This document shows, piece by piece, positions 1-8,388 of a DNA stretch of 36,777 nt; position 1 is the stretch's first letter, and the number at the start of each line of letters is the position of its first letter. Where the stretch lies: the NCBI GenBank assembly GCA_001556995.1, contig LSKF01000113.1:1-36777 (forward strand). The letters run 5' to 3'. Position numbers and translations under genes: made by a program. Below the pieces are notes generated by a model. It had not been told where the DNA came from. It did no database searches and saw nothing but the letters and a program-made list of their open reading frames with translations. Source of the DNA: Erythrobacteraceae bacterium CCH12-C2. GTDB lineage: Bacteria; Pseudomonadota; Alphaproteobacteria; Sphingomonadales; Sphingomonadaceae.

Positions 1-432
1 CCATGCGATCACCTCAATCTACACCAGAAATTACACCACGAGCGCGGACGCTAACTCGACAATCCCCATGCCTTGCTCGCTGAGGATGCGCCGACAATTC
101 CCGTTACGACTCAAAAAAGACGAACTTGCCGATGCGATGATCGCCCTTTGGCTACTGCACCCTGGAGAGCATCTGTTTCTGTGAGATCGCAAGCAACTGC
201 CGAGACCTTGAGCGGTCCTCGCTCGAAGACGAGTGGGCCAAAAGCGAATCGCAACCGGTTATTTATTTGAACTTTTTTGCGAGGCTACATGACGGCGGAC
301 TTGTGCCTTAACGACACGCCATATTTCGTCTCCCCCACATGTAGGTAGCCGTGCGTTTATCAATAACATGCGGGGATGTGGCGGGTTGGAAGTTGGTCCA
401 TCTCGTTTCTATCGTCTAAGCGATTGAAAAGA
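1..432. other. Lower-GC stretch without a recognisable gene, beside tRNA-Val
   Basis: Apart from the weak open frame at 2-184, nothing in these 432 bases resembles a conserved gene, RNA or repeat. Base composition is about 53% GC against 65-70% in adjoining genes. The stretch ends exactly at the 3' (CCA) end of a minus-strand tRNA gene, the usual attachment position for integrative elements. It may therefore be the edge of an island that lies mostly outside the window. No integrase is visible. Confidence 0.4.
2..184 (+). CDS. Possible 3' end of an unknown gene entering from the left edge
   Basis: An open frame runs in from the window edge for 60 codons and stops at a TGA at 182-184. It contains internal ATGs at 68, 86 and 137. 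I recognise no domain or motif. The whole stretch 1-430 is clearly less GC-rich than the rest of the window (about 53% by hand count), so long open frames by chance are less expected here than elsewhere, but 60 codons is still short. It may be the tail of a real gene in a transferred region or simply noise. The overlapping small frame at 73-270 is an equally weak alternative. Confidence 0.2.
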   Translation, partial: HAITSIYTRNYTTSADANSTIPMPCSLRMRRQFPLRLKKDELADAMIALWLLHPGEHLFL

Positions 433-507
433 TGGTGGGCGCGACAGGGATTGAACCTGTGACCCCACCCGTGTGAAGGGTGTGCTCTACCGCTGAGCTA
501 CGCGCCC
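433..507 (-). tRNA. tRNA-Val (anticodon CAC)
   Basis: Read on the minus strand, 75 nt fold as a complete cloverleaf. The acceptor stem GGGCGCG (507-501) pairs with CGCGCCC, followed by discriminator A and an encoded CCA (435-433). The D arm is GCTC/GAGC. The anticodon stem CACCC/GGGTG encloses the loop TTCACAC, giving anticodon CAC (Val, codon GUG). The T arm ACAGG-TTCAATC-CCTGT is standard. Its 3' end faces the low-GC left edge of the window, which makes it a plausible integration target. Confidence 0.95.
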
Positions 508-621
508 GTCCAAAAGGCCAAGAGGGCCGGACAGGGGCGCGCCATTACTGCGGCCACGTGCGCTTGGCAAGCATTGCTGCGGCCCCCATGTGAGATTTCT
601 TTTGGTGCGAGGCGTCTTGTG

Positions 622-2526
622 TCACCGCGCTGTCAGCCAGGCGAAGACATCGTGGAGGGCACCTGCGTTCGGTCCGCGCGCCGGGCTGCGGGCAGGCACT
701 GCGCTGACATTGACGGGGCAATCGAGGCAGGCGGCCTGAATGCCTCGCGATCCCATCAGCCGTTCGGCATCGCGGCTGATCCTTGCCGCCAGTTCGCCGT
801 TGCGCTGGGCCGCCAAGGCGAACAGGTCGCTCCCCGGTGCGATCACGGCTTGAGCCGTGCTGCCAGCGACCAGCTGACGGATGAGCGAATCGTAATTGCT
901 GGCCTCTTCTCCGAGGAAGACGGCGTGCCATTCGCCATCCTTGGCACCGGCCTTGCGCGCCGCCCAGGCGAGCGCATCCTGCAATCCGCCGAATTCATCG
1001 ACCAGTCCCAGCTGGCGCGCGGTGCCGCCGTCCCACACCCGCCCCTGCGCAATGCCATCGACCTTGTCGACTGGCATCTTGCGCGACTTGGCGACCAGGC
1101 TCAGGAACTCGGTGTAGGTCGAACTGATCGACGATTGCAGCACAGCATCCATCTCGGGCGTGAAGCCGCCGAGGAAGTCGGGCTGACCCGACAGCGGTGT
1201 GGTGCGATAGCCGTCCGAACCGACCCCGAGGCGCGCTGCCGCCTGCTCGAATGTCGGGACGACGGCGAAGACGCCAATCGATCCGGTGATCGTTTGCGGT
1301 TGGGCAAAGATCCGCTCTCCCGGCATCGCCACCCAATATCCGCCGCTGGCCGCGACATTGCCGAAGGACACCGCGACCGGGATCTTGCGATTGCGATAGC
1401 GCTGGATCGCGCGGCGGATTTCTTCCGATGCGGTCACCGATCCGCCCGGCGAATCCACGCGGACCACGAGTGCGGCGAGATCATCATCGAGCGCTTCGTC
1501 GAGCAGATCGGCAATCCGGGTGCCCCCTGCGGTCCCCGGCCCGGCGTCACCATCAACGATTTCGCCAGCGATGGTGACCACGCCAATCGCCTTGCCCCCG
1601 CGCGGTTCGGAGACATTGGCGAGGAATGCGTCAAGCTCGCTGGCCGCAAAGGCACCGGGTTTCTTGCTGAAGGGATCCTTGCCCGCCACCTCGGCCACCC
1701 GCGCACCGAATTGGGCGCGGTCGCCCAGCTTGTCGACCAAGCCTGCTGCCAACGCGGCCTTTGCCAGATCGCCGCCCGAAGCGTTGATCCAGCCGACCGG
1801 ATCGCTGGTGACGCGGGCGAGGGCGAGTTTGGGGCGGGCCTTCGTTACGTTGGCCTGCCATTCCTCCCACAACGCGCCATAGAACCCGCTGGCATTGGCC
1901 CGGGCCTCGTCCGACATCGAACTGCGCGAGAACGGCTCGACCGCGGATTTGAACTCGCCGACGCGGTACACCCGCGCATTGATGCTGAGCTTTTCGAGCA
2001 ACCCGGCGTAATAGAGCTGATGCCCGCCCGGCCCGGCGATCAGCGCGAGGCCACGCGGGTCCAGCCACACTTCGCTGGCATGGGCCGCGAGCAGCATGTG
2101 ATCATCGGCGTAGCCGAGCGCGTAGGTCAGCACCGGCTTCTTCGCCTTGCGCACCCGGTCCATCGCCTCGCCGATTTCCGTGAGGTGGACCTGCCCCCCG
2201 CCAAGGAAGGTGCTGAGATCAAGCACCACGGCCTTGATCCGGTCATCGGTGGCAGCAGCATCGAGCGCGCGCACGATATCGCGGGCCTGGTATTCCTCAA
2301 TCGGTGCCGTGTTCGAGAGCAAGGCAGCGAAAGGGTCAATCGCTGATTTCTCTTCAACGACGACCCCAGCAAGATCGATCAGCAGCGCGCCTTCGCGCAC
2401 CTGGCCGGGACTGGGCCGGGCCGAAAGCACAGCGAACAGGCCAACGAAAAATAGGACCATGAACAGCAGCACCAGCCCGTCCTTGATCCCGACGAGCACC
2501 CGCCACATTTTGCCCACAAAACTCAT
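622..2526 (-). CDS. sppA: Signal peptide peptidase SppA, 67K type
   Basis: Encodes a 634-residue membrane-bound serine protease of the S49 family that degrades signal peptides left in the membrane after secretion. A single membrane anchor spans about residues 16-36. The protein has the tandem two-domain layout of the long (67K) SppA form. The catalytic lysine is in the VGEFKSAVEPF motif (K193, N-terminal domain) and the serine nucleophile in NVAASGGYW (S394, C-terminal domain), matching the Lys/Ser dyad of the E. coli enzyme. The start was placed at ATG 2526, just before the membrane segment. The frame is open a further 17 codons upstream, but that extension lacks conserved character. The gene is monocistronic, between tRNA-Val and a structured repeat, and transcribed away from pyrB. 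Confidence 0.93.
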   Translation of the reverse strand: MSFVGKMWRVLVGIKDGLVLLFMVLFFVGLFAVLSARPSPGQVREGALLIDLAGVVVEEKSAIDPFAALLSNTAPIEEYQARDIVRALDAAATDDRIKAVVLDLSTFLGGGQVHLTEIGEAMDRVRKAKKPVLTYALGYADDHMLLAAHASEVWLDPRGLALIAGPGGHQLYYAGLLEKLSINARVYRVGEFKSAVEPFSRSSMSDEARANASGFYGALWEEWQANVTKARPKLALARVTSDPVGWINASGGDLAKAALAAGLVDKLGDRAQFGARVAEVAGKDPFSKKPGAFAASELDAFLANVSEPRGGKAIGVVTIAGEIVDGDAGPGTAGGTRIADLLDEALDDDLAALVVRVDSPGGSVTASEEIRRAIQRYRNRKIPVAVSFGNVAASGGYWVAMPGERIFAQPQTITGSIGVFAVVPTFEQAAARLGVGSDGYRTTPLSGQPDFLGGFTPEMDAVLQSSISSTYTEFLSLVAKSRKMPVDKVDGIAQGRVWDGGTARQLGLVDEFGGLQDALAWAARKAGAKDGEWHAVFLGEEASNYDSLIRQLVAGSTAQAVIAPGSDLFALAAQRNGELAARISRDAERLMGSRGIQAACLDCPVNVSAVPARSPARGPNAGALHDVFAWLTAR

Positions 2527-2629
2527 GTCTGCGCCCCTTATTCCTGAGCCTCCCGATCTAGGGACTTTGCATGGCAACTTCTATCGCAAACCTTACGCCA
2601 TGGGTTGAGCGGCGGATGCGGCTCGACGA

Positions 2630-2900
2630 AGGGTCCAGACCCGCTACTTGCAATGCCCGAGACGGAGCGGATTTTGGCCTATGGCAAGGAGCAAGGAGGG
2701 AGCGATGCTGTTTGCATCGTGACCGACGCGCAACGCTGTCCATCGGTCAAAATCCGCCCGCCGCTGCGCGGTCGCCCTGATAGGCCCGCTGGACGACGTC
2801 GCTTGCTTGCGCGTAGCGCCGCTACGCGACGGCGCCGCGCTCCTTGCCAGAGGGCCTATCAGGGCGATCTCGACCGTTGCAAGTAGCGGGTCTGGACCCT
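2630..2900. repeat. 271-bp element with perfect 24-bp terminal inverted repeats and two nested hairpin arms
   Basis: The first 24 bases (2630-2653) are the exact reverse complement of the last 24 (2877-2900). Between them lie two separate arms. Arm one pairs 2667-2679 with 2745-2757 (12 of 13) and holds a small hairpin GATGC/GCATC at about 2704-2718. Arm two pairs 2772-2787 with 2852-2867 perfectly over 16 bases and is capped by GCGTAGC-GCC-GCTACGC at 2811-2827. Drawn as one strand, it is a three-way, cloverleaf-like structure. No credible protein is encoded and I see no target-site duplication. It fills most of the 395-bp gap between sppA and pyrB and ends directly against the first in-frame ATG of pyrB. 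It is best called a non-autonomous, MITE-like or REP-like element. A structured leader RNA of pyrB is an alternative. Confidence 0.8.
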
Positions 2901-2921
2901 ATGGGCATGGCTTTAATGGCC

Positions 2922-3932
2922 ATGACCGATCTTTCCGCGCCCGCAGGCCGCTTTCCGGCCGGGCGGCTGGCGTTTCCGCACCGCGATCTGACCGGCATTG
3001 GCCAGTTGCAGCGCCACGAGATTCTCTACCTGCTCGATCAGGCGCAGCAATGGGTTGCGCTCAACCGCCAGAGCGCCAAGCATACCGATCTGTTGGCGGG
3101 TCTCACGATCATCAACGCCTTCTTCGAGAATTCGACCCGCACGCTGCTGTCTTTCGAGATCGCGGGCAAGCGGTTGGGAGCGGACGTGGTCAACATGCAC
3201 GCCGCCACGTCGAGCGTGAAGAAGGGCGAGACGCTGATCGACACCGCGATCACGCTGAATGCGATGCGCGCCGATGCGATTGTGATCCGGCATGGGTCTT
3301 CCGGGGCTACGGGGCTGATCGCGGACAAGGTTGATTGCCCGGTTTTGAACGCGGGCGATGGCAGCCATGAACACCCCACACAGGCGCTGCTCGATGCGCT
3401 GACCCTGCGTCATGCGCTGGCCGAGCGGGGCGAGGGCGCGGAGGACTTCACCGGCCTCACCGTCACCATCTGCGGCGACATTCTGCACAGCCGGGTGGCG
3501 CGATCGAACATCCTGTGCCTCACCGCGCTGGGCGCGCGGGTGAGGGTGTGCGCCCCGCCTGCGCTGATGCCGGTGGGGATCGAGGCCATGGGGGTGGAGG
3601 TGTTCCACCGCTTCGACGCGTCGCTGGAGGGCGCGGAGGTGGTGATGATGCTGCGCCTGCAATCCGAACGGATGAGCGGGCAGTTCATCCCTTCCCCGCG
3701 CGAATATCGCCATCTCTACGGGCTGACCGCCAAGCGGCTTGCGCTCGCCGCGCCGGGTGCGCTGGTGATGCATCCCGGACCGATGAACCGCGGTGTGGAG
3801 ATCGATAGCGAGGTCGCCGATCTGGCGGGCCGCTCGCTCATCACCCGGCAGGTCGAGATGGGCGTGGCGATCCGCATGGCATGCCTCGATATCCTCACCC
3901 GCGAGGCGCGTGGGCAGGAGGGCTGGGCATGA
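2922..3932 (+). CDS. pyrB: Aspartate carbamoyltransferase catalytic chain
   Basis: 336 residues. Transfers the carbamoyl group of carbamoyl phosphate to aspartate, the committed step of pyrimidine synthesis. Carbamoyl-phosphate binding motif STRT is at 71-74, HPTQ at 151-154, and the C-terminal HPGPMNRG loop that binds aspartate is present. Start choice is uncertain: in-frame ATGs lie at 2901, 2907, 2916 and 2922, and none has a good ribosome-binding site. 2922 gives the usual family length. The 271-bp repeat ends at 2900, so the native leader may have been replaced. The stop codon overlaps the pyrC' start by four bases (ATGA), so the two are co-translated and probably form one complex. Confidence 0.93.
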   Translation: MTDLSAPAGRFPAGRLAFPHRDLTGIGQLQRHEILYLLDQAQQWVALNRQSAKHTDLLAGLTIINAFFENSTRTLLSFEIAGKRLGADVVNMHAATSSVKKGETLIDTAITLNAMRADAIVIRHGSSGATGLIADKVDCPVLNAGDGSHEHPTQALLDALTLRHALAERGEGAEDFTGLTVTICGDILHSRVARSNILCLTALGARVRVCAPPALMPVGIEAMGVEVFHRFDASLEGAEVVMMLRLQSERMSGQFIPSPREYRHLYGLTAKRLALAAPGALVMHPGPMNRGVEIDSEVADLAGRSLITRQVEMGVAIRMACLDILTREARGQEGWA

Positions 3933-5164
3933 AGCAGGCGCGCCCCCTCACCATCACCGGCGCACAGCTGGTCACCCCGGCTGGGCTGACTGAGGGCGCG
4001 CTGCGCTGCGGGGATGGGGTGATCCTCGCCGTCGGCCCTGATGTCGCTCCGCAGGAGGGTGACGACATCATCGACGCGCGCGGGCGGCTGCTCGCCCCCG
4101 GCCTCGTCGACCTTGGCGTCTTCGCGGTCGACAAGCCCGCCTTTCACTTTGGCGGAATTACCCGCGCGGCGCTGATGCCCGATCAGTCCCCGCCGCTTGA
4201 CCTGCCGAGTCGGGTCAATTTCATCGCCAAGAGCGGCAAGCCCGATCTGTGGGTCCACCCGCTCGCTGCCGCCACCCGTGGGCTGGAGGGGCGCGAACTC
4301 GCCGAAGTCGCGCTGATGCAGGATGCGGGCGCGCGGGGGATTGCCACGGGGCGGCGCTGGATCGCCGATTCGGGCGTGATGCTGCGGCTGTTGCAATATG
4401 CCGCGATGCTCGATCTGGTGGTCGTCTCCCATGCCGAGGATGGCGGGCTGGCCGGAGAGGCCGCTGCCACCGCAGGCGAGATCGCGACCCGGCTGGGCCT
4501 GCCCGCCGCGCCCGCTGAGGCCGAGGCGCTCGCCATCGCCCGCGACATTGCGCTTGCTGAGTTGGCGGGTGCGCGGCTGCACATTCGGCAGGTCACCACC
4601 GCCAAGGGCCTCGACCTGGTGCGCGCCGCCAAGGCGCGGGGGCTGCCGGTCACCTGCGGGATTACGCCTGCGCATTTCATGCTGTCGGACCTTGCCACTG
4701 CCGATTTCCGCACCTTCACCCGCCTTTCGCCCCCCTTGCGCGCCGAGGCCGACCGGCAGGCCGCGCTGGCTGCTATTGCTGACGGCACCATCGACGTGAT
4801 CGCCAGCGGCCACGATCCGCGTGGGCCGGAGGACAAGCGCCTGCCCTTCGCCGATGCCGCGCCGGGCATGGCCGGGGCCGAGACGCTGCTCGCCATGACG
4901 CTCGGGCTGGTGCGCGATGGGGTGATCGACCTCGCCCGTGCCTTCGACCTTCTCGCCCGCAACCCCGCCCGCATCCTTGGCGTGCCCGCCGGGGTGCTGG
5001 AGGCGGGGCTGGAGGCCGATCTTGCCCTGATCGACCCCGATGCCCCCTGGATCATCGATCGCCGCAAGATGGAGGCGACCGCCGACAACACCCCCTTCGA
5101 CCGGCAGGGCGCGCAGGGGCGGGTATTGGGGCTGTGGAAGGGCGGCGTCCGGCTCGGGTCCTGA
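3929..5164 (+). CDS. pyrC: Dihydroorotase-like protein, probably non-catalytic (PyrC')
   Basis: 411 residues with the amidohydrolase fold of class I dihydroorotase. Overall family pattern is clear: APGLVD at 56-61, SHAEDGG at 167-173, a terminal NPARILG segment. The metal site looks lost. The HxH that should follow LVD is replaced by LGVF (62-65), the second histidine pair reads LHIRQVTT (217-224), and the loop that normally carries the catalytic Asp (DHAPH type) reads SGHDPRG (293-299). Pseudomonas has an inactive dihydroorotase-like PyrC' that overlaps pyrB by four bases and is needed to assemble aspartate carbamoyltransferase. The same ATGA overlap is seen here. I infer a structural role, with the active dihydroorotase encoded elsewhere. 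Residual activity cannot be excluded from sequence alone. Confidence 0.85.
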   Translation: MKQARPLTITGAQLVTPAGLTEGALRCGDGVILAVGPDVAPQEGDDIIDARGRLLAPGLVDLGVFAVDKPAFHFGGITRAALMPDQSPPLDLPSRVNFIAKSGKPDLWVHPLAAATRGLEGRELAEVALMQDAGARGIATGRRWIADSGVMLRLLQYAAMLDLVVVSHAEDGGLAGEAAATAGEIATRLGLPAAPAEAEALAIARDIALAELAGARLHIRQVTTAKGLDLVRAAKARGLPVTCGITPAHFMLSDLATADFRTFTRLSPPLRAEADRQAALAAIADGTIDVIASGHDPRGPEDKRLPFADAAPGMAGAETLLAMTLGLVRDGVIDLARAFDLLARNPARILGVPAGVLEAGLEADLALIDPDAPWIIDRRKMEATADNTPFDRQGAQGRVLGLWKGGVRLGS

Positions 5165-5240
5165 GCCTGCTTGTTGAGCTTGTACATGCACGGCCCAGCA
5201 TTGGCCGAAAGCCGCGCCGCACATTATTTCCTACATCAGC

Positions 5241-5283
5241 AACAAAAAGCTCCCGGAAAGCACCGCCTTCCGGGAGCAGTTTT
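5241..5283. terminator. Bidirectional terminator between pyrC' and the SPOR lipoprotein
   Basis: A perfect 10-bp stem (5249-5258 with 5268-5277, GCTCCCGGAA/TTCCGGGAGC) has a 9-base loop, a run of A on the left (5244-5248) and a run of T on the right (5280-5284). It can stop transcription from both convergent genes. Confidence 0.85.
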
Positions 5284-5303
5284 TCTCGCTCGCTAGAGAA
5301 ATC

Positions 5304-6638
5304 TTACTTGGTGCGCGCCGCCATGCGGACGTCGCGTTTCACGACACCGGCAGGGGGGGTGGCTGCCGCGTAGGTAAAACAGCCGCGACCGGCCGACTTC
5401 ACCGTGCCGCACAGCGCCTTGGCGCTCTGGGGGCCAAAGCCCTCGGCAGCGACGCGCCAGAAGGTGCGGCCCTTCACCACGGCTTCGGTGATGACAAGCG
5501 TGTGCGACTTGAGCTGCGGGAATTTTGACTGAAGCACGGTCCAGCCGCGCTCGGCCTCGATCTTGCTGTCATAGGCGCCAAGCTGGACGAGGTGCGAACC
5601 AAGCCCTGCGTCATTCGTCGCTGCGGCAACCTGCTGCGTTGCAGCGCGCGCGCCCCGGACGGGGAGGGGTTGGACGACCGGGTTCGACACATAGCGCACG
5701 TTGGCATCAGCCACCCGAACCGTCTGGACCGACGGCGCAGGCGTTGCGAAAGCTTCGGCGAAAGACGTGGTCGGCGCGGGTTCGGCCTTCGCCGCAACCG
5801 CAACCGGGGCCGGGGCCGGGGCCACCAGCGGAGCGGGAGCCTCGGCGACCATTTCGGCGGGCGCCTGTTCTGCTGCCTCGGCAAACAGCACCTCATTCGC
5901 GGGGAAATTGGCCAGCGCGAGTTGCGCCGGCTGCCCGGCGTCAGCGCGCGGCGTAATGTTGAGCAGACCAGCCACGCGTTGCAAGGACTGCTCGGGCGCG
6001 GCCGTGGCGGCCCATTGCGTCAGTCGCATATCGACCTGATCGGCAGGCACATCCTCTTCGGCCATCACCCGCGCAGCCCGCCAATTGCCCGCCAGCGCAT
6101 AGGCATAGGCCAGGTTCTGACGCAGCTTAGGGCTGCCCTCATTGCTGCCACGCACCGCGTTCACCAGCACATGGACACCGCGTTCCGGCTGGCCGGCCAG
6201 CGCCAGCGCAAGGCCGAGGTCGGCAGGATCGATCAGCTTGGCATATTCATCGAGCACCGCCACAGCAGCGCGGCCTTCGCCCAGTGCGGTCTGGGCGAGC
6301 GCATAGCTCAGCACGGTGCGCGGGTTTTCATCGCCGAGGTCAAGCGCATCGCCAAAGCTCGTGGCGGCAGACTGGAAACGCCCGCTCTCGAGATAGGCGG
6401 CCCCCAGCAGCGCGCGGGCACTGGGGTTGCGCGGATCGGCCAGCACGGCGGCTTCAGCGTGGACGATGGCCTTGTCGACCTGACCCTTTTCAAGCGCAAG
6501 CTGCGCTTTCGAAAACGACACATCGGCGCGTGGCGCGGCGGCGGTCATGCATCCCGTCAGCGCGAGCGCTGCGATGGCGGTCGAGACTGCCAGCGCGAAG
6601 CGCGGCTTGCTCGTGCCGGTCTTGAAGCTGCGGTCCAT
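5304..6638 (-). CDS. Lipoprotein with tetratricopeptide repeats and a C-terminal SPOR domain
   Basis: 444 residues. The N-terminus has basic residues, a hydrophobic stretch and a lipobox LTGC, so the mature protein is probably lipid-anchored in the outer membrane or periplasm. Residues about 40-210 look like TPR helical repeats (AEAAVLADPRNPSARALLGAAYLESGRF is typical in pattern). An Ala/Pro-rich linker follows, and the last 90 residues form a SPOR domain (HLVQLGAYDSKIEAERGW start). SPOR domains bind denuded glycan at division septa, so a role in cell-envelope division work is likely. ATG 6638 was preferred over 6644 because GGGGG then lies about eight bases upstream. It follows the RHH-like and ParA-like genes in the same direction. 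Confidence 0.82.
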   Translation of the reverse strand: MDRSFKTGTSKPRFALAVSTAIAALALTGCMTAAAPRADVSFSKAQLALEKGQVDKAIVHAEAAVLADPRNPSARALLGAAYLESGRFQSAATSFGDALDLGDENPRTVLSYALAQTALGEGRAAVAVLDEYAKLIDPADLGLALALAGQPERGVHVLVNAVRGSNEGSPKLRQNLAYAYALAGNWRAARVMAEEDVPADQVDMRLTQWAATAAPEQSLQRVAGLLNITPRADAGQPAQLALANFPANEVLFAEAAEQAPAEMVAEAPAPLVAPAPAPVAVAAKAEPAPTTSFAEAFATPAPSVQTVRVADANVRYVSNPVVQPLPVRGARAATQQVAAATNDAGLGSHLVQLGAYDSKIEAERGWTVLQSKFPQLKSHTLVITEAVVKGRTFWRVAAEGFGPQSAKALCGTVKSAGRGCFTYAAATPPAGVVKRDVRMAARTK

Positions 6639-6682
6639 GGTCATTTCCCCCGTGTTTTCCTGCGGTTGGCTTGGGTGGTCGG

Positions 6683-7351
6683 TCAGTGGCGTTTGAGGTG
6701 GCTCGCAATCACATCGAGTTCATCGAATTCAGCGAGCAAGGCGTCGAGCGCTTCGGTCACCAGAGCCTGCGCGCTGACCCCCTGCATGGTGGCAGCCAGC
6801 CGGAGCTTGAGGTGGCGTTCGGCATCCAGACGCAGCGTGAAGGCGGCCCGGCGGGCCTGCGGGACAGCAGGGGCCCTGCGCTTGGGCGCGGTCGGCGCTG
6901 CGATGGTTGCGGCGAAGGCCGGCTCAGCCGCGATGGCCGCAGGCGCAAAATCCTGCGCGATTGGATCATCGCCGTAGAAGGCGTCTTCCTCGTCCTCGTC
7001 GTATTCGGGCTCGCGATCTTCCGGCCCGGTCATGACAGCATCGGCCAGCACGCGTTCTTCGAGCCGCCGCTGCTGACGCCGCACAATCGGCCCGGACGCG
7101 TCGGCAAAATCGGCCGCCATCACACCGGCATTGATCGGGACAATGTCAGCGCCGCCTACGTCTTCGCCATCTGCAGCATCATCGCCGCCCATGTCGTTCC
7201 AGCCGAGGTCTTCGAGCTGTTCTTCAGCGATCGCAGCCAGTGCCGCTTCGTCCTGGACAAGCGGCGGCAGCTGCGGGCGCATGGCGGGCTTGGCGCCGCC
7301 CTTGCGGGCGAGCAAGGTCGGGCCGAGCGAGGCAAAACCGGGTTCGGACAT
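6683..7351 (-). CDS. Ribbon-helix-helix-like protein downstream of a ParA-like ATPase
   Basis: 222 residues. The first 150 are acidic and low in predicted structure (stretches such as EYDEDEEDAF). Residues about 165-215 read like a ribbon-helix-helix or CopG-type DNA-binding fold: a short strand AAFTLRLDAE followed by two helices ending in ALVTEALDALLAEF. I do not recognise the full-length family. It lies 18 bases downstream of the ParA-like gene, so it is probably that ATPase's partner, the position usually taken by a ParB or adaptor. ATG 7351 has GGGAG about nine bases upstream. The DNA-binding assignment is by pattern only. Confidence 0.6.
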   Translation of the reverse strand: MSEPGFASLGPTLLARKGGAKPAMRPQLPPLVQDEAALAAIAEEQLEDLGWNDMGGDDAADGEDVGGADIVPINAGVMAADFADASGPIVRRQQRRLEERVLADAVMTGPEDREPEYDEDEEDAFYGDDPIAQDFAPAAIAAEPAFAATIAAPTAPKRRAPAVPQARRAAFTLRLDAERHLKLRLAATMQGVSAQALVTEALDALLAEFDELDVIASHLKRH

Positions 7352-7369
7352 TGCCCTGGCTCCCTTCGT

Positions 7370-8095
7370 TTACTGCTGCGCCACCCGGCGGCCAAAGCCA
7401 CCGGCGGGACGCGGCACACCGCCAAGCTGCTGCGCGGCGCCATTGGGGGCGGGCGCAAACACGGTGCGGCGGAAGTTCTTTTCGAGACGGTCGGCGATAT
7501 AGCGCCACAGGGCGGCAATCTCGGCGGCCGAGCGGCTTTCGGGATCGACTTCCATGACCGTGCGGCCATCGATCATCGAGGCGGCGAAATCGGTGCGGTG
7601 GTGCAGCGTGATCGGCGCCACGGTGCCGTGCTGCGACAGCGCGACCGCGGCTTCCGAGGTGATCTTGGCCTTGGGCGTGGCGGCGTTGACAACGAACACC
7701 AGCGGCTTGCCCGCACGCTCGCACAGATCGACCGTCGCGCCCACGGCGCGCAGATCGTGCGGGCTGGGGCGGGTCGGTACCACGATGAGTTCAGCGACCG
7801 AAATCACCGACTGGATCGCCATGGTGATTGCGGGCGGGGTGTCGATCACTGCCAGCTTGAAACCCTGCTGACGGAGCACCGCCAGATCATTGGCAAGCCG
7901 CGACACGGTGGTTTGGGCAAAGGCGGGATATTCCGCCTCGCGCTCGTTCCACCAGTCCGCCAGCGAGCCTTGCGGGTCGATGTCGATCAGCACGACCGGG
8001 CCGGCGCCTGCGCGCTGGGCCTGGACGGCCAGATGTCCGGACAGGGTCGTCTTCCCCGATCCGCCTTTCTGCGATGCCAAAGCGAGTACACGCAA
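7370..8095 (-). CDS. ParA/MinD-family partitioning ATPase
   Basis: 241 residues starting with a deviant Walker A motif, KGGSGKTT (about residues 10-17), then DIDPQGSLADWW and the switch DTPPA. This is the ParA/Soj family of dimerising ATPases that position chromosomes, plasmids or protein clusters. No parB gene is adjacent. The partner is an RHH-like protein, followed by a SPOR lipoprotein, so a job in positioning an envelope or polar complex is as likely as DNA segregation. The start codon is TTG (8095-8093) with GGGGGA upstream. An upstream ATG is out of frame. It is too short and poorly matched to be called MipZ with confidence. Confidence 0.82.
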   Translation of the reverse strand: MRVLALASQKGGSGKTTLSGHLAVQAQRAGAGPVVLIDIDPQGSLADWWNEREAEYPAFAQTTVSRLANDLAVLRQQGFKLAVIDTPPAITMAIQSVISVAELIVVPTRPSPHDLRAVGATVDLCERAGKPLVFVVNAATPKAKITSEAAVALSQHGTVAPITLHHRTDFAASMIDGRTVMEVDPESRSAAEIAALWRYIADRLEKNFRRTVFAPAPNGAAQQLGGVPRPAGGFGRRVAQQ

Positions 8096-8186
8096 CGCCT
8101 GGGTCCCCCATGGATTGAACCGCTGCGGAGCCGCCCTATTGCGACACCGGCCAACGGCTGGATGACCCCGGGATCGCAGGATACCC

Positions 8187-8202
8187 CTAATTTAAGGTTA
8201 AC
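8187..8202. promoter_or_regulatory. Candidate CtrA-binding site between parA-like and Sel1/SPOR genes
   Basis: The intergenic region has CTAA, seven bases, then TTAAC, which differs at one position from the alphaproteobacterial cell-cycle regulator CtrA consensus TTAA-N7-TTAAC. It lies between divergent genes with likely division or positioning roles. One AT-rich match in a window this long could be chance. Confidence 0.35.
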
Positions 8203-8388
8203 GCTGCACTCCACAGCCCAATCTGTCTGAGACAAAAGCTCTCGCGCGGGGGCGGATCGGCAAGGCCGTGGCAAGCCTCTCGGTAGTCCCGGAGGCGCTG
8301 GCAACGTTTTGCTAACCCTGTTTTGTCTATGATGGATCGAGAAGTGAAGGTGTCCGCGCGGCGCGCATTGGACAGGTTGGAGCGAAAG

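Noticed and set aside
574..2346. 590-codon open frame antisense to sppA
   Set aside because: It mirrors sppA codon by codon in a GC-rich genome. The translation has no motifs, whereas sppA has intact catalytic residues.
2605..2886. Small open frames inside the 271-bp element
   Set aside because: They run through the inverted repeats and translate to Arg-rich sequence caused by the palindromes. No ribosome site or family.
2630..2900. Insertion sequence
   Set aside because: Too short for a transposase, none encoded, and no target-site duplication seen. Kept as a non-autonomous structured repeat.
3716..5224. 502-codon open frame antisense to pyrC'
   Set aside because: Shadow of the pyrBC' operon; composition rich in Gly, Arg, Gln and His with no recognisable motif.
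7370..8095. ParA as the partner of the parS at 26437
   Set aside because: The gene is 18 kb away, has no parB beside it, and its neighbours are an RHH-like and SPOR proteins. The chromosomal parAB is expected elsewhere.
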